Assembly (NCBI GenBank): GCA_038046485.1
Contig: JBBSWA010000019.1
Span: 1 to 18,148 of the forward strand
DNA length: 18,148 bases
Source: JBBSWA01 sp038046485
Lineage (GTDB): Archaea > Nanobdellota > Nanobdellia > Woesearchaeales > SM23-78
Direction: 5' to 3'
Shown: positions 12,534 through 18,148 of the stretch, piece by piece
How the letters are laid out: each line of letters opens with the position of its first letter
Position numbering within the stretch: position 1 is the first letter of the stretch
Made by a program: the position numbers and the translations under genes
The notes under the pieces: generated by a model
What the model saw: only the letters and a program-made list of their open reading frames with translations
Told to the model about the DNA's origin: nothing
Databases searched by the model: none

Positions 12534-12950
12534 ATGGTCATACTGTACGATCAATACAACCTTCCCGAAGACATATTCGAGATCACATTCGCAACCAAGC
12601 AACAAGTCATCGTGGCTCGGCTGTTAGTTGAAGAGATGAAGCGCAAAGAAGGCGAAATCGGAAAAACCGAGATGTCTCTCTTCGCAACAGCCCTGCACGA
12701 CGGCACCCTGGTGGAAATGCCCCACGAGAACAAGTTCATCAAGTCCAAGACTGAAAAGTTGTCGTACAACAAGCGGCAATTTTACGATCGCATCCTCACT
12801 CCCATGAAAACCATGGGATTGATCGACTACGACTTGTACAAGAAGACGTACAAGTTAAGTGAAAAGTTCAACAAGAACATGATGCGCATCGGCCTTATGT
12901 GGCTTCAAGAGCTTCGAAGGCCTCCGCAAGAGTTCAGGTTGAAAAGGTAA
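12534..12950 (+). CDS. Conserved DPANN-type protein, probable winged-helix fold
   Basis: The 138-aa protein starts MVILYDQYNLPEDIFEITFA. Its helices QVIVARLLVEEMKRKEGEIG and KTEMSLFATALHD (about 28-56) are followed by SYNKRQFYDRILTPMKTMGL (about 77-96) and YDLYKKTYKLSEKFNKNMMR. The second part reads like a winged-helix DNA-binding unit: a recognition-like helix with basic residues, then a short hairpin. I recall similar proteins from Woesearchaeota, but a named family is not recalled, so function is not assigned. GGTGA nine bases before ATG 12534 supports this start. Codon use here favours C-ending codons compared with the AT-rich genes around it, suggesting high expression. Confidence 0.8.
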   Translation: MVILYDQYNLPEDIFEITFATKQQVIVARLLVEEMKRKEGEIGKTEMSLFATALHDGTLVEMPHENKFIKSKTEKLSYNKRQFYDRILTPMKTMGLIDYDLYKKTYKLSEKFNKNMMRIGLMWLQELRRPPQEFRLKR

Positions 12951-12951
12951 A

Positions 12952-12974
12952 CATCCATTCACAAGGAATGGATG
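12952..12974 (+). other. 3' hairpin after the 138-aa gene
   Basis: CATCCATTC and GAATGGATG form a perfect 9-bp stem with a 5-base loop, starting one base after the stop codon. No T-run follows, so it is more likely an mRNA-stabilising or processing element than a simple terminator. Confidence 0.6.
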
Positions 12975-12989
12975 CAGTACATCACAGTC

Positions 12990-13056
12990 AAAAGCCCCGG
13001 CTTTACACCCTCCCCCCTCTGAAAAATCAATGATTTTTCTCTAGCCGGGTGCTTTT
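12990..13056 (+). ncRNA. Structured 3' RNA element, possibly H/ACA-like or terminator
   Basis: AAAAGC+CCCGGCT (12990-13002) pairs with AGCCGGG (13043-13049) and GCTTTT (13051-13056), a 13-bp stem with one bulged T. Inside it GAAAAAT/ATTTTTC (13021-13039) forms a second stem. The 5' side of the internal loop is a C-rich single strand (13003-13020). ACA follows the closing stem, about 14 bases after the internal loop, as in H/ACA guide RNAs, but no kink-turn is visible. A transcript-end structure is the plainer reading. Confidence 0.4.
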
Positions 13057-13115
13057 ACAATCCTTAAATCACAACTTAGATCACAAAAACAACACGGGAA
13101 AAAGAGCGTGAGAAC

Positions 13116-13304
13116 ATGAAAGACAGCAAAACCAGCGAACTAGTCGCGCCAGAGTTACAGACGCCAACAAACCTAGAGCAGCAAGAAAAGATTGAAGTCG
13201 TCCTCTTCGATTATGAAGATGATGAATGTGCCTTCACTCTATCGTTTGAGTTCGTCTACACCTACAACCACAAGCTACAACAAGGCTTTGTCGAAATTCG
13301 CTAA
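13116..13304 (+). CDS. Small acidic 62-aa protein
   Basis: The ORF starts MKDSKTSELVAPELQTPTNL and is strongly acidic in the middle (FDYEDDECAF), ending in a beta-like TLSFEFVYTYNHKLQQGFVE. No motif is recognised. GTGAG just before ATG 13116 may serve as the ribosome site; CTTAAAT (13063-13069) at about 50 bases upstream is a plausible TATA box for a leadered mRNA. It ends 13 bases before the next gene, whose SD AGGAG lies in that gap, so the two are likely an operon. An overlapping frame starting at 13192 belongs to an upstream extension of the next gene and looks like shadow coding (Ser/Thr runs). Confidence 0.55.
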   Translation: MKDSKTSELVAPELQTPTNLEQQEKIEVVLFDYEDDECAFTLSFEFVYTYNHKLQQGFVEIR

Positions 13305-13317
13305 AACAGGAGCGAAG

Positions 13318-13932
13318 ATGGAGCAGGAATTATTATTTACTGCATCCAAATGGGAGATCATCAAGCTGATCACAGCAAATGACCGCTCCCCGTTAGAGTT
13401 AGCTCAACTTCTGCATACTTCTGTTGCCAACATCAGCCAGCAGTTAAAAGGCTTGGAAACAGCAGGTTTGGTTAAGAAAGAGCGCATTAAGAATGGAGGC
13501 AAGGGCCTTCCTCGCTTATTATACTCATTAGCAAACGATTGTTCCTACTTGATTACGGCCGCAAAGGATTTTGCCGGTAAGAAATTAGTTCCTCTTTCAG
13601 CCTACAACAAAATCATCTTAAAGATCTGGTTCTTAGATAACCCTGAACAACGTTATCCATTAGAAAAAGCCTTTTGGAACATGGAGCCCTACTGGGAAAA
13701 GATCGATGGCTTGTTCCTGGACCAATACATGAGTACCGATGACCTTCACCTGATGGTCGTTTCCAAGTCAAAGCAAGTCGGCAGTCTCTGCCCCTTAATC
13801 TCCAAATCTGAAGGCAAGTCTTGCAAGACCCATTTCCATGTCTTTAGCCCAGAAGATTGGAAAAAGGAGCTCACCAAGCGTGAAGCAAAGGATTTCTATG
13901 CGTTGTATGATCCGAATAAGTTTGTATCATAA
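13318..13932 (+). CDS. ArsR-like wHTH regulator with unknown C-terminal domain
   Basis: The 204-aa protein begins MEQELLFTASKWEIIKLITA and has a clear winged helix: RSPLELAQLLHTSVANISQQ (about 23-42), the LKGLETAGLVKKE helix-wing, and GLPRLLYSLA. This resembles ArsR/MarR-type DNA binding. Residues about 85-204 form an alpha/beta region (DDLHLMVVSKSKQ, KTHFHVFSPEDWKKEL) that could be a degenerate nucleotidyltransferase-like or sensor domain; this is uncertain. ATG 13318 with SD AGGAG at 13308-13312 is preferred to an in-frame start at 13192, which would overlap most of the 62-aa gene. Targets are unknown. It lies upstream of the lipoprotein gene on the same strand, with a separate promoter between. 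Confidence 0.82.
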   Translation: MEQELLFTASKWEIIKLITANDRSPLELAQLLHTSVANISQQLKGLETAGLVKKERIKNGGKGLPRLLYSLANDCSYLITAAKDFAGKKLVPLSAYNKIILKIWFLDNPEQRYPLEKAFWNMEPYWEKIDGLFLDQYMSTDDLHLMVVSKSKQVGSLCPLISKSEGKSCKTHFHVFSPEDWKKELTKREAKDFYALYDPNKFVS

Positions 13933-13941
13933 CACGAAAAG

Positions 13942-13949
13942 TTTAAAAA
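13942..13949 (+). promoter_or_regulatory. TATA box of the lipoprotein gene
   Basis: TTTAAAAA is centred about 26 bases before GTG 13971, predicting a leaderless transcript starting at the GTG. No SD is present. Confidence 0.65.
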
Positions 13950-13970
13950 AAGATACTCTTATACGATACT

Positions 13971-15053
13971 GTGAAATTTCAAAAGGCCTGTTTTTCATTC
14001 ATTTTACTTATTCTACTTGTTGGGTGCAGTACCAATAAAAACGTAGAAATGCCGGTTAAGATTGGAGCAGTCTTGAGTCTTACAGGCTTTGCAGCGTATT
14101 ATGGAGAAAACTCAAAGAACGGAATGGATCTGGCAGTAGACGAGATCAACCAAGCAGGAGGAATCAATGGAATTCCATTACAGATCATTTATGAAGATGA
14201 CGCAACCGATGGAAAAACAGCCGTTACAGCCGCTCAAAAGATGATTGACACAGATAAGATAGCCGCACTCCTAGGCGGAACATGGGATGTTTCTCTTGGT
14301 GCCATGGTTCCGATTGCAGACAGTTCTAAGATATTACTTATCAACCCTTCTACAGGTAACAATGAAGAAGGTACTCGTTTAAGTCCTTACCTCTTTAGGT
14401 TATGGTCTCCAACAGCAAAAAAGGTTCGGGCATATGCTCCGATTCTCGATAAAGAAAACATAAAAACGGTTGTTTTATTCAGGAACAGCGGAGCTTGGGC
14501 ATTAGGACATAAAAAAGCTTTAGAAAAATTACTAAAAGAAAGAGGAGGTTCTTTGTTTGGAGATATAGTTGGAGTAAATGTGGACGACAATAATTTCTAC
14601 ACGGAGATAACCAAAGCTAAGTCACTCAGCCCGGATGCGGTCTTCCTTGCGCTTGGTTTAGGAGATACAAGCAACGTCATCCGACGAATGAAAGAGCAAG
14701 GTTTTAAGGCCAAAATACTAGGTGCAGAAGGTACTATGGAAGTGGTAACCAAAAACATGATAGTCCCACAAGACGCAGAAGGTGCCTATTTTGTAGACCT
14801 TGTTTCTACCGACCCAGGCTTTATAGAGAAATACACGGCCAAGTACGGAAAGCCACCAGGAATATCAGCAGATACAGCCTACAAAGCGGTTCAAGTGCTT
14901 GCGCAAGCCTATAAAACAACAGGCACTACAGATACGGAAAAAATAAGAGCTTATTTACAAAGCCTACCTTTGTTTGATGAATATGGGGATATTATAATGC
15001 AAATTCCTATCTACCAAATTCAGTCAGGTAAACCAGTGCTTGTCTCTAAATAA
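13971..15053 (+). CDS. LivK-type branched-chain amino acid-binding lipoprotein
   Basis: The 360-aa protein is a type I periplasmic-binding-protein fold receptor of ABC importers. Residues 1-19 are a lipoprotein signal (ILLILLVGCSTN, lipobox LVGC with C19), so the mature protein would be tethered to the outer face of the membrane. The core follows: VKIGAVLSLTGFAAYYGENS, GMDLAVDEINQAGGINGIPL (about 52-71), AALLGGTWDVSLGAM, ADSSKILLINPSTGN, and TAYKAVQVLAQAY. These are typical of LivK/amide-binding proteins. No permease or ATPase gene is nearby, so it is an orphan here and could sense rather than import. It starts with GTG in a predicted leaderless mRNA. The bacterial-style lipobox in a small archaeal genome suggests transfer from bacteria. 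Confidence 0.92.
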   Translation: MKFQKACFSFILLILLVGCSTNKNVEMPVKIGAVLSLTGFAAYYGENSKNGMDLAVDEINQAGGINGIPLQIIYEDDATDGKTAVTAAQKMIDTDKIAALLGGTWDVSLGAMVPIADSSKILLINPSTGNNEEGTRLSPYLFRLWSPTAKKVRAYAPILDKENIKTVVLFRNSGAWALGHKKALEKLLKERGGSLFGDIVGVNVDDNNFYTEITKAKSLSPDAVFLALGLGDTSNVIRRMKEQGFKAKILGAEGTMEVVTKNMIVPQDAEGAYFVDLVSTDPGFIEKYTAKYGKPPGISADTAYKAVQVLAQAYKTTGTTDTEKIRAYLQSLPLFDEYGDIIMQIPIYQIQSGKPVLVSK

Positions 15054-15105
15054 GCTTGTGCCGATCTCATTAATTTGAGCCTCAATCCAACACTCTTCCA
15101 ATTAC

Positions 15106-15432
15106 CTATCTCACCACCACCTTCACCTTCTGCGATCTTTTCTTCAAGTCTTCCAAAACAAGCTTATCGTCAACTTCCATGAGCTTCTGGATGACCGCAT
15201 TGTCTTTGTTCAATTTGAACAGTTTGGCTTTCCCAATGATTCTTGTAGGCAAAATAATGTTGTTTTTGATCAAGCCTTCCCAGATCCGGTACAGTGTAGA
15301 CCTTCCTATGCCAGCGTTCTTAGCCAAGTCCGTGATGGAAAAGTCCAGCTCTCGCTCCGTAAGCAAATAGTCCAAAACACGTATCGTGGGAGAGTCTCCC
15401 ATAAACTCGATGAACAAGGATGTTTCTTCCAT
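15106..15432 (-). CDS. Winged-helix transcriptional regulator
   Basis: The 108-aa protein starts MEETSLFIEFMGDSPTIRVL, then has a helix-turn-helix in DFSITDLAKNAGIGRSTLYR (about 30-49), with the recognition helix and wing in IWEGLIKNNIILPTRIIGKA, and a short tail. The N-terminal FMGDSPTIRVLDYLL pattern is familiar from DPANN wHTH regulators. TATTTAAATA (15454-15463) lies 26 bases before ATG 15432, so the mRNA should be leaderless. A perfect 22-bp palindrome directly upstream of this promoter (15471-15492) is a strong candidate operator, most simply for this protein itself. Targets may also include the divergent 91-aa gene. Confidence 0.88.
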   Translation of the reverse strand: MEETSLFIEFMGDSPTIRVLDYLLTERELDFSITDLAKNAGIGRSTLYRIWEGLIKNNIILPTRIIGKAKLFKLNKDNAVIQKLMEVDDKLVLEDLKKRSQKVKVVVR

Positions 15433-15470
15433 AATGGAAAGAATACCCCAACCTATTTAAATATTCCTAT

Positions 15471-15492
15471 ATTGATACAATATTGTATCAAT
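15471..15492. promoter_or_regulatory. 22-bp perfect palindrome, candidate operator
   Basis: ATTGATACAAT followed at once by its reverse complement gives a 22-bp perfect palindrome. It lies 39-60 bases upstream of the predicted transcript start of the wHTH gene (15432), just beyond the TATA/BRE, and 80-101 bases before the start of the divergent gene (15572). Symmetry suits a dimeric wHTH protein. Confidence 0.7.
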
Positions 15493-15571
15493 TTAGGATT
15501 ATCCGATAAAACCGAAAACCTTCCGGAAAATCCAAGCGAGATTTTTTATAGGAAGTATCTTCTGCCAAATT

Positions 15572-15847
15572 ATGAGCTTTACAAAGGAGGAGATCAAGCA
15601 ACGAATCATCAGAAAGTTAGTGAAATGGAAAAAGTGGGGCGGCGCACACACCGAGAACATCCTAAACGGCTTGCCTTCCCATATCAGAGGAGAAAAAGTA
15701 ACAAAAGAAGCATTAAAAGAACTAGAGCGGGACGGCTGGATCCTACCCGCAAAGAAAACGAAAGAGATCCATTATTCGCTCAATCCAGAGAAAACAGCTG
15801 AGATCCTACAATTCTACGAAAAATATTGCAAGCAGGAAAATGACTAA
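15572..15847 (+). CDS. Small winged-helix-like protein, 91 aa
   Basis: The protein starts MSFTKEEIKQRIIRKLVKWK and shows a compact winged-helix pattern: helix RIIRKLVKWKKWGGAHT, helix ENILNGLPSHIRG, recognition-like VTKEALKELERDGWILPAKK, and wing EIHYSLNPEKTAEI. Single-domain proteins of this type are common small DNA-binding proteins in archaea; the target is unknown. TTTTTATA (15543-15550) lies about 26 bases before ATG 15572, so the mRNA should be leaderless; AGGAGG occurs after the ATG, inside the gene, and is not its ribosome site. It diverges from the wHTH regulator, and both share the palindrome at 15471-15492. A longer overlapping frame (15472-15801) is Arg-rich shadow coding. Confidence 0.82.
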   Translation: MSFTKEEIKQRIIRKLVKWKKWGGAHTENILNGLPSHIRGEKVTKEALKELERDGWILPAKKTKEIHYSLNPEKTAEILQFYEKYCKQEND

Positions 15848-15919
15848 TTTTGTACAGACTGGATGAAGAGTCAATCGACGCAAAAAAGCTTATAAACCCC
15901 TTCCACGTTCTTGACGAGC

Positions 15920-16372
15920 ATGGGTGAAGAGTTTGATCGTCTCAAGAAAAAGTACAATCTACCCTCTTTTGAGGTCTTAAACAATGAATTGGACCTAAGC
16001 GGAAGCGAAGAGGCCGAAAACCTCTTACGTTGGATAATGAAGCAAATGGGCGATCGGTTAGAATTCTTCTCCGACATGGTGGGTAACTTATTGCAACCCG
16101 ATAGCAATCCAAGTAATATTTATGAGTTAAGTGCCTTCTCAGAGGAAGAACGAGAAAAACTTCCAAGAATATACAAGGATCTTATGTTCCTTCATAGGGA
16201 GTATATGGAACAGGAATTAAATTATAAAGAAGAAAATTGCGCCCTATTCATACTTCATTTTATGAAAGAGTGGGAAGGCTTAAAAAAAGACCTCACAAGC
16301 ATATTAGGGGTTATGAAACGTTCGTGGAAGGGAGAAAACGCATTAAAGTCAGATTTAGTGTATTATGGGTGA
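15920..16372 (+). CDS. Hypothetical 150-aa helical protein upstream of adk
   Basis: The protein starts MGEEFDRLKKKYNLPSFEVL and is predicted to be mostly helical and acidic, with segments DLSGSEEAENLLRWIMKQMG, RLEFFSDMVGNLLQPDS, LSAFSEEEREKLPRIYKDLM and NCALFILHFMKEWEGLKKDL. No family is recognised. CTTATAAA (15889-15896) lies about 27 bases before ATG 15920, so the mRNA is predicted leaderless; TTG 15911 would be upstream of that transcript. Its end overlaps the adenylate kinase start by 8 bases (ATGGGTGA, 16365-16372), so the two are translationally coupled and probably expressed together. Confidence 0.82.
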   Translation: MGEEFDRLKKKYNLPSFEVLNNELDLSGSEEAENLLRWIMKQMGDRLEFFSDMVGNLLQPDSNPSNIYELSAFSEEEREKLPRIYKDLMFLHREYMEQELNYKEENCALFILHFMKEWEGLKKDLTSILGVMKRSWKGENALKSDLVYYG

Positions 16373-17021
16373 ACTAAAGTTGAACATCATCATTATGGGG
16401 GCCCAAGGCTCAGGTAAGGATACACAAGGAGAACGCCTAGCATCAGTTCTAAAAATTCCGTTGGTGACTTCAGGAGATGTTTTTAGAGCAATAGCAAAAG
16501 AGAATTCTCCTAGAGGGAAAGAAGTAAAAAAGCTCTTAGACTCAGGTAACCTAGGGAGTGATGAAATGATCAACGGTTTCATCAAAGAGCGTCTCTTACA
16601 GGAAGATTGTAAGAAGGGTTTTATTCTAAATGGCTATCCTCGGAATCTCAACCAAGTTAGGTTTTTAGATTCCACAATTAAAATCGAAAAAGTGGTGGTC
16701 TTGGACATTGCAGAGAAAGTGGCCATCGAACGCATCTCTTCAAGAAGGGTGTGTAAGAAGTGCAATGCCAGTTACAATTTAAAGACCATGCCTCCTCACA
16801 TGGAAGGGATGTGCGATCGATGCGGAGAAGAGCTCGTGCAAAGAGAAGACGATCATCCTTCCGCCATTAAGAAGCGCTTGCAGATTTATCATGAAAAGAC
16901 AACCCAGATCATAAACTATTATAAGAAGAAGCACCTCGTGGTAAAAGTGGATGGGGCAAAACCAATTGAAGAAGTGCAAAAGGGTTTGTTAAGGTTGTTA
17001 AGAGCGAGGAAGAAAAAATGA
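16365..17021 (+). CDS. adk: Adenylate kinase, zinc-LID type
   Basis: It interconverts ATP + AMP and 2 ADP in the cytoplasm. The 218-aa protein has the P-loop GAQGSGKDTQ (12-21), AMP-binding TSGDVFRA (35-42), FILNGYPRN (86-94), and a LID with four zinc cysteines C130-KKC133 and C150-DRC153. R128 and the REDDHPSAIKKRL segment (160-172) fit the family. D19 in the P-loop, where most adenylate kinases have Gly, is a small oddity. The start at ATG 16365 lies within the previous gene's end and gives a normal N-terminus. The stop overlaps the start of a 35-aa ORF (ATGA, 17018-17021). The last codons carry TAAGGTTGTT (16990-16999), which can pair with sequence right after the gene. Confidence 0.95.
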   Translation: MGELKLNIIIMGAQGSGKDTQGERLASVLKIPLVTSGDVFRAIAKENSPRGKEVKKLLDSGNLGSDEMINGFIKERLLQEDCKKGFILNGYPRNLNQVRFLDSTIKIEKVVVLDIAEKVAIERISSRRVCKKCNASYNLKTMPPHMEGMCDRCGEELVQREDDHPSAIKKRLQIYHEKTTQIINYYKKKHLVVKVDGAKPIEEVQKGLLRLLRARKKK

Positions 17022-17125
17022 ACAACCTTACCAAATTAAAAGAGATAAGATCTAAAAGTAAGGTTGTTCAGGCCAAAAAAGGTACCCAACCAAAAGCATT
17101 AAAAAATGTGAGGTATCTTTTTTGA
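17018..17125 (+). CDS. Small basic 35-aa ORF between adk and HAD gene
   Basis: ATG 17018 overlaps the adk stop as ATGA, and TGA 17123-17125 overlaps a possible TTG start of the HAD gene. The peptide begins MNNLTKLKEIRSKSKVVQAK and ends LKNVRYLF: basic, Lys-rich and without motif. Overlap at both ends argues for real, coupled translation. It also carries both arms of a 12-bp hairpin (17020-17031 with 17058-17069), so an RNA role of this stretch is an alternative explanation. Function unknown. Confidence 0.45.
   Translation: MNNLTKLKEIRSKSKVVQAKKGTQPKALKNVRYLF
17020..17069 (+). promoter_or_regulatory. Inverted repeat after adk with competing partner
   Basis: GAACAACCTTAC (17020-17031) is the exact complement of GTAAGGTTGTTC (17058-17069). 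The same AACAACCTTA also matches TAAGGTTGTT inside adk (16990-16999). Only one of the two hairpins can form at a time. Confidence 0.6.
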
Positions 17126-17805
17126 GCATGAAATCAAATATAAAAGCAGTTATTTTTGATTGGGGTGGAATTATTGTTACCGATGGATTTAAGCGAATCG
17201 TTCCTATTTTATCTAAGAAGATCGCGATTTCCGAGGAAGAATTATACCGCGCCTATCTAGACACCATTGATCCCAATTACATAAAGGGTTTAATTAAGGT
17301 GGAAGATCGCTGGAACGCCATGTTTGATAAGTTAGGCATCCGAGCGCCCTTAAGAGATTTCTTAATGGAAGTTCATAAGATTTACCAACCCATCAAGGGC
17401 TCTATTGAACTCATTCCCAAGTTGAAGCAAGCCGGGCTTAAAGTGGGAATCATATCAAATCAGAGCGAAGACACCCTCACCTATCTAAAAGAAAAATATC
17501 CTACGTTATTCAAGCTCTTTGATTTCTACATTTGGTCCTGTGAATTAGGCTATGCAAAGCCCGATCAGCGCATGTATGAAAAGGCCTTGGAAGCCGTAGG
17601 CGTTCCTGCAGATGACTGTCTTTACATTGATGACAATGACAAGTTCTTGGATAAGGCCAAGCACTTGGGTTTTCACACCTTAAAATTTCAAAGTCCAGAA
17701 CAACTGCACCAAGCATTCATTACAGGAAAAATCTTAAAAGAAGATCCACCTGAGCGGGATCGCGACGCATTACAGAAAAATTATAAGTTTGTGGGTAAAC
17801 TTTAA
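17122..17805 (+). CDS. HAD-superfamily hydrolase
   Basis: The protein is a Rossmann-like phosphatase/dehalogenase-type enzyme of the haloacid dehalogenase superfamily. Motifs are visible: nucleophile motif I AVIFDWGGII, motif II IISNQS, motif III Lys in GYAKPDQRMYEKAL, and motif IV YIDDNDKFLD. A helical cap lies between motifs I and II. The second motif I Asp is Gly (DWGG), as in many type IA members. Substrate cannot be told. GAGGT (17110-17114) is well spaced for TTG 17122 (227 aa), which overlaps the TGA of the 35-aa ORF; ATG 17128 (225 aa) is the alternative. It closes the run that starts at 15920 and is followed by a terminator-like hairpin. Confidence 0.9.
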   Translation: MSMKSNIKAVIFDWGGIIVTDGFKRIVPILSKKIAISEEELYRAYLDTIDPNYIKGLIKVEDRWNAMFDKLGIRAPLRDFLMEVHKIYQPIKGSIELIPKLKQAGLKVGIISNQSEDTLTYLKEKYPTLFKLFDFYIWSCELGYAKPDQRMYEKALEAVGVPADDCLYIDDNDKFLDKAKHLGFHTLKFQSPEQLHQAFITGKILKEDPPERDRDALQKNYKFVGKL

Positions 17806-17850
17806 GCATTTTCTTAATTTTCATATGCGATCAAGTGTTCCAAGATGAAT

Positions 17851-17872
17851 AAAACCCTGTTTTCAGGTTTTT
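17851..17872 (+). terminator. Hairpin with T-run after the HAD gene
   Basis: AAAACCCTG pairs with CAGGTTTT (one bulged C) around a four-T loop, and the 3' arm runs into TTTTT at 17868-17872. It lies about 50 bases after the HAD stop and fits a transcription end. Confidence 0.55.
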
Positions 17873-17874
17873 AA

Positions 17875-18003
17875 ATGTTTAAGACTAAAAACCAATTTTA
17901 CCATAACATCGAACTGTACCAGATTAGTGAGCCTAATGCCGACGATAAAGGCTTAAGCGGTAATCAAATCTCATCATTTTCTCGTCTGCAAACTCAATTA
18001 TAA
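17875..18003 (+). CDS. Doubtful 42-aa ORF near right end
   Basis: ATG 17875 opens a frame (MFKTKNQFYHNIELYQISEP, then NADDKGLSGNQISSFSRLQT) ending at TAA 18001-18003. Composition is protein-like, but no SD is present and only a weak TATA-like GAATAAAA (17848-17855) lies upstream, overlapping the terminator hairpin. It may be a remnant or chance. The rest of 18004-18095 is AT-rich with TTTATAAA at 18080-18087 pointing into the repeat end; I see nothing else there. Confidence 0.22.
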   Translation: MFKTKNQFYHNIELYQISEPNADDKGLSGNQISSFSRLQTQL

Positions 18004-18095
18004 AGCCTATTAAACTAGGACACTTCGTCATAACATTAGGGAACATATTGTCACTAGATAGTAATTAAATATAGATAGATTTATAAAGGCAAATC

Positions 18096-18148
18096 TGCTG
18101 TGTTGCATAATTCGGGCAACCCTTTGGGTTGGGGGGATGTTTAGGCTG
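18096..18148 (-). repeat. Right copy of 53-bp terminal inverted repeat
   Basis: Exact reverse complement of 1-53. TTTATAAA at 18080-18087 lies just inside and would drive transcription outward into the repeated element, as a promoter captured at an IS edge might. The element itself is not in the window. Confidence 0.85.

Noticed and set aside
12518..12600. Upstream ATG before the 138-aa gene as a second attenuation leader
   Set aside because: The frame is Arg-rich, shows no amino-acid run linked to the next gene, and its ATG overlaps the SD of ATG 12534.
13192..13317. N-terminal extension of the ArsR-like regulator
   Set aside because: Ser/Thr-rich run overlapping the 62-aa gene; SD AGGAG supports ATG 13318.
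15472..15801. 109-aa plus-strand frame
   Set aside because: It covers the palindrome and overlaps the better 91-aa gene; composition is shadow-like with many Arg.
1..18148. CRISPR array, rRNA, origin or prophage
   Set aside because: No regularly spaced repeats, rRNA-like sequence, phage structural genes or replication-initiator genes were seen on either strand.

Overview
The window looks like a compact DPANN-type archaeal chromosome segment, probably Woesearchaeota/Pacearchaeota-like; the lineage is an inference. Archaeal markers are the two-subunit GatD/GatE transamidosome, CDP-archaeol synthase, TATA-box promoters (TTTATATA, TTTAAATA), frequent leaderless starts, Shine-Dalgarno (SD) sites matching GGTGATC, and a tRNA with archaeal introns. 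Genes are tightly packed, and convergent stop codons overlap or nearly touch. No rRNA, CRISPR array or complete transposase was seen. Both window ends carry the same 53-bp sequence in inverted orientation, which looks like the ends of an insertion sequence or an assembly-repeat boundary.

Layout: (1) 1-574 holds the repeat end, a 51-aa gene, a possible 120-bp MITE with 9-bp direct repeats, and a promoter followed by a 22-codon threonine-rich leader peptide. (2) 584-5582 holds bacterial-type thrS, a Lys-rich protein and a frameshifted small gene on the minus strand, an 85-aa gene coupled to gatD, and a secreted Cys-containing protein. (3) 5656-8780 is gatE followed by three polar-lipid genes: phosphatidylserine/archaetidylserine decarboxylase, CDP-alcohol phosphatidyltransferase, and CDP-archaeol synthase. 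(4) 8781-11555 holds a leaderless Lrp/AsnC regulator, an unknown 191-aa protein, a six-hairpin-glycosidase-like protein and a VOC protein. (5) 11585-11811 (minus) is a tRNA-Arg(CCT) split by two introns. (6) 11898-15847 holds a four-helix membrane protein, a DPANN-type small protein, structured 3' RNA, wHTH regulators and an orphan LivK-like lipoprotein. (7) 15920-17805 holds an unknown helical protein, zinc-type adenylate kinase, a 35-aa ORF and a HAD hydrolase. The final 340 bases hold a terminator-like hairpin, a doubtful 42-aa ORF and the repeat end.

The strongest new observation is upstream of thrS. A short ORF with its own TATA box and SD ends in seven consecutive Thr codons that use all four synonyms, followed by a hairpin and a six-T tract. 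This is the classic layout of leader-peptide attenuation, but in front of an archaeal threonyl-tRNA synthetase. Second is the tRNA-Arg with introns at 37/38 and 59/60, the latter with a textbook bulge-helix-bulge. Also notable are a GatE lacking the AspRS-like insertion, mutually exclusive hairpins at the adk 3' end, and a nearly fixed TATA-to-start distance at about ten leaderless genes.
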